A stretch of 64,000 nt of DNA. Origin: Phycisphaerae bacterium (GTDB taxonomy: Bacteria; Chloroflexota; Anaerolineae; 4572-78; J111). Location: contig JANQQF010000084.1 of the NCBI GenBank assembly GCA_028285035.1, positions 95,701 through 159,700 on the forward strand. Direction: 5' to 3'. Positions 17,269 through 26,675 of the stretch are shown piece by piece (positions within the stretch are counted from its first letter, which is position 1; each line of letters opens with the position of its first letter). The position numbers and the translations under genes were made by a program. A model generated the notes under the pieces. That model was not told the origin of the DNA, searched no databases, and saw only the letters and a list, made by a program, of their open reading frames with translations.

Positions 17269-19374
17269 ATGCCATCTCAAAATGCCGTACGCATCGCCGT
17301 CGATATTGGCGGCACATTTACAGATGTTGCTTTGGAAATTAGCGGAGGAGCCGAGCCACATTTTATTACGGCCAAAACACCAACCACCCCACTCGATCCC
17401 GTGCTTGGGGCGATGACTGGTGTCCGGCTCGCTTTGGAGAAAGCGCAAGTTACCCCGTATGAGGTCAAGACCTTTATTCACGGGACAACCCTAGCGACCA
17501 ATGCATTGATTGAAAAGAAAGGAGCCCAGGTTGGTGTTATCACCACACAAGGCTTCCGAGATATTCTCGAAATCGCCTATGAGCGGCGTTACAACCAGTA
17601 TGATGTCTTCCTCGACAAGCCTGATATGCTGGTGCCTCGTGAGCGCTGCTTTACCGTGAAAGAGCGAATGACATCTTCGGGCGACATTCACATTCCCTTT
17701 GATGAATCCAGCTTGGAGGCCATTCTCCCCGAAATCGATGTGGCTGAAGTCACCAGCTTGGCGGTTTGTTTACTTCATTCTTACGCCAATCCAACCCACG
17801 AGCAGCAGCTAGCTGAACTTCTCAAAGCAAAGCGCCCCAATTTGTCCATCAGTCTCTCTTCCGAGGTCAGCCCGGAAGCTCGCGAATATGATCGGCTTTG
17901 TACCACGGTCGCCAACGCCTACATTCGCCCCTTGATGGAAACCTATCTCCACAAATTGGCCAATGCCCTCACCCAGGAAGGCATCACTTGCCCCATTTTT
18001 ATTATGACCTCCAGTGGCGGAATGACCACCTTGGAGACAGCGGGACGGTTTCCCATTCGCCTTGTCGAGTCAGGGCCATCGGGGGGAGCAATTCTTGCTG
18101 CTCAGGTGGCCGAGTCGCTCAGCTTGGACAAAGTCATTTCTTTTGATATGGGTGGCACCACCGCTAAGATCTGTTTAATCGATGAAGGGCAGCCACAGAC
18201 AACCCGCAACTTTGAAATCGCTCGGGCTGAGCGTTTTATGAAAGGCAGCGGTCTGCCTGTTCGCATTCCTGTGATCGAAATGATCGAAATTGGTGCAGGT
18301 GGTGGCTCAATCGCTCGGCTTGATCGTCTCAATCGCTTAACTGTCGGCCCCGATAGTGCAGGCTCGGAGCCGGGTCCAGCCGGATTTGGCCGGGGTGGCA
18401 CAGAGCCGACGGTGACCGATAGCGACATTCTGCTCGGGCATATCGAACTGGCCTCTTTTGCCGAAGGTCGGCTCCAAATTGAGCCTGACCGTTCTGAAGT
18501 GGCAGTCACTGAGGCTATTGGGCAAGGCTTGGGAATGAGCAAGAAGAACGCAGCCTTTGCCATCGCCCAAGTGGTTGATGAAACGATGGCCAGCGCTGGT
18601 CGGATTCACGCGGTCGAGCGGGGGCGAGAATTAGCCTCACGTACGATGATTGCCTTCGGCGGCAATGGGCCACTCCACGCGGGACGAGTTGCCAACAGAA
18701 TGGGGGTTTCTCGGATTGTCATTCCCAATGATCCCGGTGTGGGATCTGCAGTTGGGTTTCTCTTTGCTCCCGTCTCCTACGAAATTGTGCGCAGCGCCTA
18801 CACAATGCTTGAGACCTTTGACTTTGATACGGTCAATCGGTTGCTGAAACAAATGCAGGAAGAAGCCTTAAGCATCGTTAAGCCAGGCGCATTTGATACG
18901 CCACTCATTGAGACCCGCACGGCCTACATGCGCTACAAAGGGCAAGGGCACGAAATCGAGGTGGCCATTCCTAATCGTGATCTTGAGCCAGCCGATTTGC
19001 CGCTCCTGCGTAAAGCTTATGACACCGAATATCGCGCCCAATTTCATCGCTCGGTGCCCACCTTTAGCATCGAAATTATGAATTGGTCATTGACCATTTC
19101 CACCCAACAACCTAAGCACTCACGTCAGGTAAACACAACAACTCAGCAAAATTCTCCAACACCTGAGAAAACGCAATCTGTCTACTTTGGCCCAGAAAAA
19201 GGTCATATGGAGTGCCCAATTTTTTATCGAGCAGCCTTGACCCCCGGCGACCGCATCACCGGACCAGCCTTGATTGTCGAGGCGCAGACCACAACCCTAC
19301 AGCCGCCTCACTTTGACTCGTATGTTGATGCCCAAGGTAATATCATTCTTGAGCACCGAAAGAGGGATGCATAA
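17269..19374 (+). CDS. hyuA: Hydantoinase/oxoprolinase subunit A (HyuA-like)
   Basis: 701 residues. An ATP-dependent amide- or lactam-opening enzyme subunit of the N-methylhydantoinase A / 5-oxoprolinase / acetone carboxylase family. The N-terminal R-I-A-V-D-I-G-G-T-F-T-D is the ASKHA phosphate loop; H-G-T-T-L-A-T-N-A follows near residue 70. Further motifs are T-S-S-G-G, S-F-D-M-G-G-T-T-A-K, G-A-G-G-G-S-I-A and F-G-G-N-G-P-L-H-A-G, in the normal order. AGGAGA lies about 11 nt before the ATG. hyuB begins one base after its stop codon, so the two form a complex-encoding pair. Substrate cannot be assigned from sequence; hydantoins, lactams and ketones are all handled by relatives. Confidence 0.92.
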   Translation: MPSQNAVRIAVDIGGTFTDVALEISGGAEPHFITAKTPTTPLDPVLGAMTGVRLALEKAQVTPYEVKTFIHGTTLATNALIEKKGAQVGVITTQGFRDILEIAYERRYNQYDVFLDKPDMLVPRERCFTVKERMTSSGDIHIPFDESSLEAILPEIDVAEVTSLAVCLLHSYANPTHEQQLAELLKAKRPNLSISLSSEVSPEAREYDRLCTTVANAYIRPLMETYLHKLANALTQEGITCPIFIMTSSGGMTTLETAGRFPIRLVESGPSGGAILAAQVAESLSLDKVISFDMGGTTAKICLIDEGQPQTTRNFEIARAERFMKGSGLPVRIPVIEMIEIGAGGGSIARLDRLNRLTVGPDSAGSEPGPAGFGRGGTEPTVTDSDILLGHIELASFAEGRLQIEPDRSEVAVTEAIGQGLGMSKKNAAFAIAQVVDETMASAGRIHAVERGRELASRTMIAFGGNGPLHAGRVANRMGVSRIVIPNDPGVGSAVGFLFAPVSYEIVRSAYTMLETFDFDTVNRLLKQMQEEALSIVKPGAFDTPLIETRTAYMRYKGQGHEIEVAIPNRDLEPADLPLLRKAYDTEYRAQFHRSVPTFSIEIMNWSLTISTQQPKHSRQVNTTTQQNSPTPEKTQSVYFGPEKGHMECPIFYRAALTPGDRITGPALIVEAQTTTLQPPHFDSYVDAQGNIILEHRKRDA

Positions 19375-19375
19375 C

Positions 19376-21028
19376 ATGACCCAATCCATCGATCTACAGA
19401 TTATGTGGAACCGACTTTTGGCCCTAGTTGAAGAACAAGGGCAAGTCCTCATTCGTACTGCTTTTAGCCCCATCGTTCGGGAGTGTGGCGATATTTCAGC
19501 AGGTATTTTTGATGTCCAGGGCCGAATGTTGGCCCAAGCCGTGACGGGTACGCCAGGACACATCAACACGATGGCCGAAGCCGTCAAATATATGATTAAC
19601 ATTTTTCCCGTGGAACACATGCAACCAGGCGATGTTTATATGACTAATGATCCCTGGCTTGCTTCCGGTCATCTCAACGACTTTCTCTTGGTTCAGCCCG
19701 TCTTCAAAGATGGTACCGTCGTCGGCTTTACCTCCTGTACCTCTCATTTGATTGACCTCGGCGGGCGTGGAATGGGACCGGAGGGCAGTGACATTTATGA
19801 TGAAGGCCTATTCATTCCCCCCTGCAAGTTAGTCGATGGGGGCGAAATCAATCAGTTGCTGCTGGAGATGATCAAAGCCAATTCTAGAGAACCAATCCAA
19901 AATGAAGGGGATACCTACGCCTTGATCGCCTGCTGCGAGGTTGGGTGTCGTCGACTGTTGGAGATGATGGCTGATTTCAATATTGACAGCCTCGATGAGT
20001 TAGCGACGTACATTATCGACACCTCCTATCAAGGAACAATCGATACGATTGCTGAAATTCCCAATGGGGTTTACAACCAAACCTTGATGATTGATGGTTA
20101 CGATTTTGAAATCAAGCTCCAAGCCAGTCTAACCATTTCCGACGATGAAATGGTCTTAGATTTCACGGGCACGTCACCGTGCTCAAAATATGGTATCAAC
20201 GTGCCCCTCAACTACGCCACCGCCTATGCCGTTTTTGGCATTCGCTGTTTGGTGGCCTCCGATATTCCTAATAACGCTGGATCATTGGCCCCGTTTCGTG
20301 TGGTGGCTCCCGAAGGATGTATTGTCAATGCCCAGCATCCGGCCCCCGTAGCTATGCGCCATACCATCGGCCAACTGATGCCTGACATTGTCTTTGGTTG
20401 TCTGCATCAGGCAATACCGGGGCAGGTTCCGGCTGAAGGGGCTTCTTGCATGTACGACTTGCCTATGCGAAACGTCGTTATTCTGGATAAAAATGCAAAC
20501 ATCACCCATTTCGCCACCGAATTGACCCATAATGGCGGCACGGGGGCCAGACCGACCAAGGATGGTCTCTCAGCCACGGCCTACCCTAGTGGCGTGTGGG
20601 GATCGCAAGTTGAGATTACTGAGGCGACAACACCCTTAATCATTTATCGCCGCGAGCTAAGACCTGACTCCGGCGGACCGGGACAATTTCGAGGGGGGCT
20701 TGGTCAAATTCTAGAAATCGAGTCGGGGGAAAATGCACCATTTATGTTGTTCCTCTCGGTTGAGCGGATGACCTACCCCGCGCAGGGATTTGCTGGGGGC
20801 CTATCGGGGGCGCCGGGGCACATCGCCTATCAGAGCGGCCAGCGCATTCCTGGCAAGGGTGAATTTGAGATTCCGGCTGGAGAGCGCTTGATTTTCCAGA
20901 CACCCGGCGGCGGCGGCTATGGTGATCCTAAATCGCGGGATCGCGAAGCGGTCATCACTGATGTGCGGCGGGGACTGGTTTCGGTGGAGGCGGCGCAGAC
21001 AATTTATGGGGTAACTGTAGATGACTAA
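19376..21028 (+). CDS. hyuB: Hydantoinase/oxoprolinase subunit B (HyuB-like)
   Basis: 550 residues from ATG 19376, one base after the hyuA stop. A longer in-frame extension to 19274 lies inside hyuA and is rejected: GAGGGA sits just before this ATG, and the product then starts like its family (I-D-L-Q-I-M-W-N-R-L). Family motifs: T-G-T-P-G-H-I-N-T-M, Y-M-T-N-D-P-W near residue 90, S-H-L-I-D-L-G-G followed by E-G-L-F-I-P-P, and R-P-T-K-D-G-L, with the Gly-rich C-terminal T-P-G-G-G-G-Y-G-D-P. It acts with HyuA. Its end overlaps the next gene by 8 bp, showing translational coupling. Confidence 0.92.
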   Translation: MTQSIDLQIMWNRLLALVEEQGQVLIRTAFSPIVRECGDISAGIFDVQGRMLAQAVTGTPGHINTMAEAVKYMINIFPVEHMQPGDVYMTNDPWLASGHLNDFLLVQPVFKDGTVVGFTSCTSHLIDLGGRGMGPEGSDIYDEGLFIPPCKLVDGGEINQLLLEMIKANSREPIQNEGDTYALIACCEVGCRRLLEMMADFNIDSLDELATYIIDTSYQGTIDTIAEIPNGVYNQTLMIDGYDFEIKLQASLTISDDEMVLDFTGTSPCSKYGINVPLNYATAYAVFGIRCLVASDIPNNAGSLAPFRVVAPEGCIVNAQHPAPVAMRHTIGQLMPDIVFGCLHQAIPGQVPAEGASCMYDLPMRNVVILDKNANITHFATELTHNGGTGARPTKDGLSATAYPSGVWGSQVEITEATTPLIIYRRELRPDSGGPGQFRGGLGQILEIESGENAPFMLFLSVERMTYPAQGFAGGLSGAPGHIAYQSGQRIPGKGEFEIPAGERLIFQTPGGGGYGDPKSRDREAVITDVRRGLVSVEAAQTIYGVTVDD

Positions 21029-22115
21029 TCACGATGCCGCTCTACCAGTTCGCCAACATATCTTAGGCTTAAAACCCTATGCCTTGCCGGACAATTCAGG
21101 CCCAGCAGGCAAATCGCTGTTGCAACTTTCCCAAAACGAGAGCTTCTTTGGTGTTTCTCCTAGGGTGACAGAAGCTATCAATCAAGCCAGCAATGACCTT
21201 TTCCTCTATCCTGATCCTGATACAATCGCCCTACGCTCGGCCATTGCTGACGTCTATCAGCTTGATGCTGACAAAATTTTATGCGGGGGCGGTTCAATCT
21301 CGCTGATTGGCTCATTAGCAACCGTTTTTTGCGAGCCAGACAGCTCCGTTGTTACCAGCGAATACAGCTACTTATACTTTCGCACGGCTGTAAAATTGGC
21401 GGCGGGGAATATTCTCATTGCCGATGAGCCAAACTTCACTGTTGATATTGAAGCAATTTTGGCGACCATCCGCCCAGATACGCGCCTTGTCTTCATCGCT
21501 AACCCTGGAAATCCGACGGGCACGGTCATTCCCAATCACACCATTCGCAATCTGCGTAGCCGCCTGCCCGCAAATATTCTGTTGATTGTAGATGAGGCGT
21601 ATGGTGAATATATGACGGATACCAGTGAAGCCCCACTCTTTGATTTGGTCAATCAGGGAAGCACAGTAATTTTACGAACGTTTTCCAAAATCTATGGCTT
21701 GGCGGGACTGCGGGTTGGTTGGGGCTACTTTCCGCCCACTGTAATCGACTATATTCGTCGCATCCAACTGCCCAATACCGTCTCAAGCTTGGCTAGTGTT
21801 GCCGCGATTGCTGCTGTGCAGGATCAAGCCTACATTCAAATCGTGCGTGATACCATCACCGACGTTCGCGATCAATTTACAACCAGCTTACAAGCCTTAG
21901 GCATCACGGTTATACCAAGCCAAACAAACTTTGTCCTATGTCAATTTATCTCAGTTGACGAAGCACAAGATGCCTTCACCTTCTTGAAAAGTGAAGGTAT
22001 CATCGTTCGCCCAGTTGGCGGCTATGGTTTGCCTGACTGTTTACGCATCACTTTGGCCCCTGCCCCACAGATGGAACGCGTGGAGCAGGCATTTCGGGCT
22101 TGGGCGAAGTCGTAA
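21021..22115 (+). CDS. Class I/II aminotransferase, histidinol-phosphate aminotransferase-like
   Basis: 364 residues. PLP enzyme with A-N-P-G-N-P-T-G (residues 160-167), V-D-E-A-Y-G-E-Y (190-197) and the PLP lysine Lys223 in T-F-S-K-I-Y-G-L-A-G-L-R-V-G. These are typical of HisC and its relatives. No other histidine genes are nearby, and it overlaps hyuB by 8 bp, so a role in the hyu pathway (removing or adding an amino group on the ring-opened product) is more likely than histidine synthesis. HisC-like enzymes acting on other substrates are common. Confidence 0.88.
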   Translation: MTNHDAALPVRQHILGLKPYALPDNSGPAGKSLLQLSQNESFFGVSPRVTEAINQASNDLFLYPDPDTIALRSAIADVYQLDADKILCGGGSISLIGSLATVFCEPDSSVVTSEYSYLYFRTAVKLAAGNILIADEPNFTVDIEAILATIRPDTRLVFIANPGNPTGTVIPNHTIRNLRSRLPANILLIVDEAYGEYMTDTSEAPLFDLVNQGSTVILRTFSKIYGLAGLRVGWGYFPPTVIDYIRRIQLPNTVSSLASVAAIAAVQDQAYIQIVRDTITDVRDQFTTSLQALGITVIPSQTNFVLCQFISVDEAQDAFTFLKSEGIIVRPVGGYGLPDCLRITLAPAPQMERVEQAFRAWAKS

Positions 22116-22132
22116 CAAATCAAATTCAAAGG

Positions 22133-22198
22133 TCCACAGATAAACACAGGTTTTCACAGATTCTTTACAAAGTTTTTTCTATTTGTGTCTATCTGTGG
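22133..22198. repeat. Inverted repeat CCACAGATAAACACAG
   Basis: CCACAGATAAACACAG (near 22134-22149) faces TTGTGTCTATCTGTGG (near 22182-22197); they pair over about 15 of 16 positions. Inner and outer copies of TTTTCACAG and ATCTGTGAAT extend the symmetry. It fills the 121-bp gap between the aminotransferase and the racemase-like gene. Resembles a widespread type of intergenic repeat rather than a T-tailed terminator. Confidence 0.6.
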
Positions 22199-22236
22199 TT
22201 ATCTGTGAATAAATGATCTAGAGTTTTGCGGAGGAT

Positions 22237-23013
22237 ATGATGATTAGTGAACCAAAACGACACCTGAAAGCATTGAGTGACTCACGGGGGCGAGCTCGGT
22301 TGGGGATTGTGGTGCCTTTTTCAAATACGAATCTCGAACCCGACATGACAATGTTGCGTCCCAAAGGTGTCTCGCTGCACTTTGCCCGGGCAGGTGGTTA
22401 CGATTTGGATGCCGTGCCCGACTCTAACCAAATGCGGCAATTCGCTTTAGCCTCCTTGACCGAGATCATCGAGTCGCTCAATGCCGCTCGTCCCCACATG
22501 GTCTTGTATGGCTGCACCTCGGCTACTTTGGCGCACGGTCCGATCTTTGATCGAGAATTTGTCAATCAAATTAGCGCGATGACCAACACCCCAGCCTTTA
22601 CGGCGGCTGGTGCCTTGATAATGGCCTTGGCAGACTTGGGTGTAAAACGACTGGCGTTTTCATCGCCATATGTAGCCCAGCTAAATCAAGAAGCGATTGA
22701 TTTTCTCAATGCAAGTGGCTTTCAGGTGGTATCCCGCGCTGACGTTGGCGAAGATTTGGGCAATTATGGGCAAGGGGAGTTGGCTCCAGAGCGGGTGTAC
22801 GAGCTTGGTCTGGCTGCTGACAGCCCAGAGGCCGAGGCCTTGGTGCTCTCTTGCACGGATATGCGAGCTGTAGAAGTTATTGAGGTTTTGGAGCAGGATT
22901 TGGGCAAGCCTGTGGTCACCAGCAATCAGGCTTTGATGTATGCCTCCGTCAAGGCCTTGGGGTTGGAACGTGAGGATTTTGTGAGTAAGGGGCGATTGTT
23001 TGAGACGCTTTGA
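22237..23013 (+). CDS. Asp/Glu racemase superfamily, maleate isomerase or arylmalonate decarboxylase-like
   Basis: 258 residues, ATG preceded by GGAGG. Two cysteines sit in the superfamily's paired catalytic loops: Cys93 in Y-G-C-T-S-A-T and Cys206 in L-S-C-T-D-M-R-A. Both being present fits a racemase or maleate cis-trans isomerase; arylmalonate decarboxylase keeps only one. The N-terminal R-L-G-I-V-V-P-F-S-N-T-N-L-E-P-D is typical of the maleate isomerase branch. It follows hyuAB and an aminotransferase, so it may racemise or isomerise an intermediate of that pathway. Exact substrate unknown. Confidence 0.85.
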   Translation: MMISEPKRHLKALSDSRGRARLGIVVPFSNTNLEPDMTMLRPKGVSLHFARAGGYDLDAVPDSNQMRQFALASLTEIIESLNAARPHMVLYGCTSATLAHGPIFDREFVNQISAMTNTPAFTAAGALIMALADLGVKRLAFSSPYVAQLNQEAIDFLNASGFQVVSRADVGEDLGNYGQGELAPERVYELGLAADSPEAEALVLSCTDMRAVEVIEVLEQDLGKPVVTSNQALMYASVKALGLEREDFVSKGRLFETL

Positions 23014-23019
23014 GTAGCA

Positions 23020-23066
23020 AGTAGATTGAAATCTACTAGGGAGTCAAACAGGCTTGAAACCTGTTT
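23020..23066 (+). repeat. Two adjacent short hairpins
   Basis: GTAGATTGAAATCTAC (23021-23036) and AAACAGGCTTGAAACCTGTTT (23046-23066) are near-perfect palindromes with 7-bp stems, both with TTGAAA-type centres. They lie in the 86-bp gap before the TPR-CHAT gene. The second is followed by CTATATTT and could end transcription of the catabolic cluster; tandem hairpins of this form also look like REP-type repeats. Confidence 0.55.
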
Positions 23067-23099
23067 CTATATTTAGCACACTGCACACAGGGGGAACTA

Positions 23100-26000
23100 A
23101 TGTCTACCCAACAAAGAATTGCCGAACTGAACCAGCAAATTGAGCAGCTTTATCAACAAAGCCAATACGAGCAAGCCATTCCACCCGCTAAAGAGGTAGT
23201 GAGCTTGATCAAGCAATTGGCCGGGGATACCCATCCAGCATACGCCGCTGGACTGGCGCAATTAGCGAAGATATCCCATGCGGCAGGACAGGATGACCAA
23301 GCCCGAGTGTTATTGCTGAGTGCGCGGCAACTCAAACAAAATACGCTGGGCGAAAATCATCTAGAAGTCGCTGAGATTGGACATTTGTTAGGCTTGGTCT
23401 TTCTCTCGCTTGGTGATCTTCCTGATGCCGCAAAAGCTCTAACGCACGCCCTAGACATTCGAAAAAATGCCCTACTTGCAGATGATCCTCGCCTCGCCGA
23501 GAGTTTGGATGCACAAGCTAGACTTTATTTACGACAAGGCCTCTATAAAGAGGCTGAGCCACTTTTCAAGCAAGCTCAAACGAGCCACGAGCAACACTTT
23601 GGGCCAGACTCAGCCGAAAACGCGACCAGTCTGCACAATAAGGCAATGTTCGAACGGATTACGGGTGATTACGGCAAAGCAAAAAAATTAGCCGAGACGG
23701 CGCTCAAAATTAGACGAGCCGTTTACCAAAACGGCAACACCGCCATCGCCGAAACGCTCGACCAGCTAGGCGAAATCCATCAGGCAATGGGGGATTATCA
23801 GACGGCTGAAACTAACTATACTGAGGCCCTCAATCTGTTTGAACAGCGGGTTGGCAAGCAACATCGAGACTATACCGAAACCTTAACACATCAAGCGATC
23901 TTCTATCAAACGATTGGTCGTTATGAGGACGCCGAGCAACATCTCACGCAAATTGTTGGGGGATATCGCCAACAAATAGGCAAGGAACATCCCAAGTACA
24001 TCGCAGCTGTCCGACAACTGGGCACGCTCTATCGGGAGATGGGCCGATATGACGAGGCCCGTAGTCTGTTGTTGGATATTCAGCAAGTCCAACAAAAATT
24101 AGGGCAACAAAATCACCCTAATTTTGCCACAACTTTAGATGGACTGGCCCTGACCTTTCAAGCATTGGGCACATTTCATCACGCCCAATCACGCTTTGAG
24201 CAAGCGCTTGAAATTCGGCAAGATCAATTTGGTAGCGATCACGTTGAAACCGCAACCAGTCTTGATCACTTGGCCCAATTTTTCCTAACAACTGGCCATT
24301 ACGATGAAGCCCGCAGTCGATATGAAACAGCGCTACACGTTAAGCAAAACAACCTCAACCCAAACCATCCGGCAATTGCTGATAGTTTGCACAATTTAGC
24401 TGAGTTATTCTTCCTGATTGGGGATGATACCCAAGCTCAAAGCCGTTTTGAAGAAGCCCTAGTGATCAAAGAAACTGCGTTGGTTGAAATGCACCCTTCG
24501 CTGGCCCACACCCAACATAAAGTGGCGAACTTGTACACTGAACTTAAACAATTCGAGAAGGCTGAAGCCAATTATCAAAAGGCTATCGAAATTCGCCGAG
24601 CCGTATTGGGTGAAGATCACCCGCTTTTGGTGCAAACCCTGAGCGATTTTTCGGCCCTACGACAACAGCAGGGGCAATATGAACAGGCTAGAGAACTGGC
24701 CATTGAGGCACTGCAAATCAACGAAAAATCACTCAGCCGGGAACACCCCGATTTTGTGCGAAGCATCCATAATTTAGCAACGATTTATCACGCTGAAGGC
24801 AACTATGATGAGGCCCGTCCCCTTTATTTGCGGGCGCTTGATTTGGGCCGAAAAAATTTAGGGGCACAACATCCTGATGTGGCCCAGATCTTGAATGATT
24901 GGGCGGGGCTACGCATTGCTTTAGGACAAACTGATCAGGCATTGGATCACATGCAAGAAGCGGCGGGCATTGATAATCAAATGATCGGCCAAGTTTTTTC
25001 CATCGGCTCCGAACGGCAACGTATGGCCTATGTTCGTCGTTTGACCGAAGCTTACAATCGATATCTTTCACTCATCAGCCAAGGCTTAGCTGGCTCACCT
25101 GAGGCAACACAAGCAGGTGCTAATCTGGTTATACAGCGCAAGGCCCTTGGCATTGAAGCCCTCGCTGTACAACGAGATGCTATCTTGAGTAAACAAGCCC
25201 CTGAATTGCAAGAACAACTCGCAAACCTCCGTCAGCTACAGTCTCAAATTGCTCATAGCACTTTGAGCGGGCCTGATGCTAACGAGCCTGTCGATGTGTA
25301 TCAAACCCGTCTAAACAATTGGGAGGCCGAAAAAGAGCAGTTGGAAGCCCAGTTGGCTGATCGTATTCCGGAGATGAATTTAGCCAAACAGTTGCAAACA
25401 GCCGACTGTTCAACAGTGAGCAGCCTATTGCCCGAAAATTCGTTGTTATTGGAATTTGTTCGTTTTACCCCCTTTGATTTCAATGTTATTCCCGCCCAAG
25501 GCCAAGATGGATGGCAACCTGCCCGCTATCTACTCTTTGTTTTGCCCGCCAAACAACCTGACGATACACAGATGATTGACTTAGGTGAAGCAGAAACTGT
25601 TGAAAAGCTGATTACTTCTTTCCGAGAAACCATCACGGGAGAAAGCGAGAAACGGGGTGTAGAAGCAACGCGGCTGGCTCGACGCAAGCGACGCGAAGGC
25701 GTAGCTAAGCCAAACAGTGGGGCTGACCTGGTCAAACTTCTGCTTAAGCCAATTCAGCCTATGTTGCAGCCCAACCAACATCTATATATCGCCAATGATG
25801 GTGATTTAGCCCGCTTACCGTTTGAAATTCTGCCGCTTGACGGCGAAAAGCGTCTGATTGATGAACATCCAATCAGCTATTTAAGCGTTGGCCGGGACGT
25901 GTTGCGCTTCCAAATACAACCGACAACCAAGACGAGTGAACCTCTTGTGATTGCCGATCCCGATTTTGATCTTAAGCTTGATGAAACCATATCTTCTGAT

Positions 26001-26675
26001 CCTGACGTGTCATATTATTTTGGGCGACTAGTTGGGACCCGCAAGGAAGGGGAAAAAATTGGTACACTGCTCAATGTTTCGCCTCATTTTGCCGAACAAG
26101 CCTTGGATCAAACGATCCAAAATCATCCCTCACCCAAAATTTTACACATTGCCACCCACGGCTTCTTTTTAACACCCCCAAATAAATCTGAAAAAGCCTT
26201 GCCCCGAGATCGATTGGACCGATTGGCGCAACAGAAAGATAAACCGCTTCTCCGATCAGGATTGGCTCTGGCCGGAATCAATACCTGGAATCAGGGTGAT
26301 GCTATCCCGAAAGAAGCACAAGATGGTGTTATCACTGGGGAGGACGTTTCAGGGTTGGATTTAGTGGGTACGGAATTGGTTGTATTATCCGCTTGCGAAA
26401 CTGGTTTGGGACAAGTGGAAATTGGCGAAGGTGTGTTTGGATTACGACGGGCGTTTGTTTTGGCTGGGGCCAGCACCTTGGTGATGAGCCTATGGGAGGT
26501 GCCTGACCGAGAAACTCAAATACTCATGGAAGCCTTTTACAGCAATATTCTGGCAGGCAAACCTCGCTCCGAGGCTTTACGTCAAGCGCAGCTTCAACTA
26601 AAGGAAGACCGCCCAAATCCCTTTTATTGGGGTGCGTTTATTTGTCAGGGGAATCCAAGAGAGATCAGAGATTAG
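23100..26675 (+). CDS. TPR-CHAT protease (caspase-fold)
   Basis: 1191 residues. Residues about 10-620 are kinesin-light-chain-like TPRs of about 42 residues (pattern G-x-Y-x-x-A-x-x-x-Y/F-x-x-A-L-x-I). Residues 640-770 look helical or coiled coil. Residues 780-1190 form a CHAT domain with the expected dyad: His1020 in H-I-A-T-H-G-F-F and Cys1099 in V-L-S-A-C-E-T-G. Inside the CHAT N-terminal lobe, between two predicted helices, is the insertion T857-R-L-A-R-R-K-R-R865, a motif shared with three neighbouring proteins. TPR-CHAT proteins in other settings (for example Csx29 with type III-E CRISPR) are proteases switched by partner binding; no CRISPR is present here. First gene of the five-protease island; likely a cytoplasmic sensor-protease. 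Confidence 0.92.
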   Translation: MSTQQRIAELNQQIEQLYQQSQYEQAIPPAKEVVSLIKQLAGDTHPAYAAGLAQLAKISHAAGQDDQARVLLLSARQLKQNTLGENHLEVAEIGHLLGLVFLSLGDLPDAAKALTHALDIRKNALLADDPRLAESLDAQARLYLRQGLYKEAEPLFKQAQTSHEQHFGPDSAENATSLHNKAMFERITGDYGKAKKLAETALKIRRAVYQNGNTAIAETLDQLGEIHQAMGDYQTAETNYTEALNLFEQRVGKQHRDYTETLTHQAIFYQTIGRYEDAEQHLTQIVGGYRQQIGKEHPKYIAAVRQLGTLYREMGRYDEARSLLLDIQQVQQKLGQQNHPNFATTLDGLALTFQALGTFHHAQSRFEQALEIRQDQFGSDHVETATSLDHLAQFFLTTGHYDEARSRYETALHVKQNNLNPNHPAIADSLHNLAELFFLIGDDTQAQSRFEEALVIKETALVEMHPSLAHTQHKVANLYTELKQFEKAEANYQKAIEIRRAVLGEDHPLLVQTLSDFSALRQQQGQYEQARELAIEALQINEKSLSREHPDFVRSIHNLATIYHAEGNYDEARPLYLRALDLGRKNLGAQHPDVAQILNDWAGLRIALGQTDQALDHMQEAAGIDNQMIGQVFSIGSERQRMAYVRRLTEAYNRYLSLISQGLAGSPEATQAGANLVIQRKALGIEALAVQRDAILSKQAPELQEQLANLRQLQSQIAHSTLSGPDANEPVDVYQTRLNNWEAEKEQLEAQLADRIPEMNLAKQLQTADCSTVSSLLPENSLLLEFVRFTPFDFNVIPAQGQDGWQPARYLLFVLPAKQPDDTQMIDLGEAETVEKLITSFRETITGESEKRGVEATRLARRKRREGVAKPNSGADLVKLLLKPIQPMLQPNQHLYIANDGDLARLPFEILPLDGEKRLIDEHPISYLSVGRDVLRFQIQPTTKTSEPLVIADPDFDLKLDETISSDPDVSYYFGRLVGTRKEGEKIGTLLNVSPHFAEQALDQTIQNHPSPKILHIATHGFFLTPPNKSEKALPRDRLDRLAQQKDKPLLRSGLALAGINTWNQGDAIPKEAQDGVITGEDVSGLDLVGTELVVLSACETGLGQVEIGEGVFGLRRAFVLAGASTLVMSLWEVPDRETQILMEAFYSNILAGKPRSEALRQAQLQLKEDRPNPFYWGAFICQGNPREIRD

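Noticed and set aside
19274..19375. N-terminal extension of HyuB
   Set aside because: It overlaps hyuA; the family start and a ribosome site support ATG 19376.
23100..26675. TPR-CHAT as part of a type III-E CRISPR (Craspase) system
   Set aside because: No CRISPR array, Cas7-11 or Csx30-like gene in the window; only the architecture is similar.
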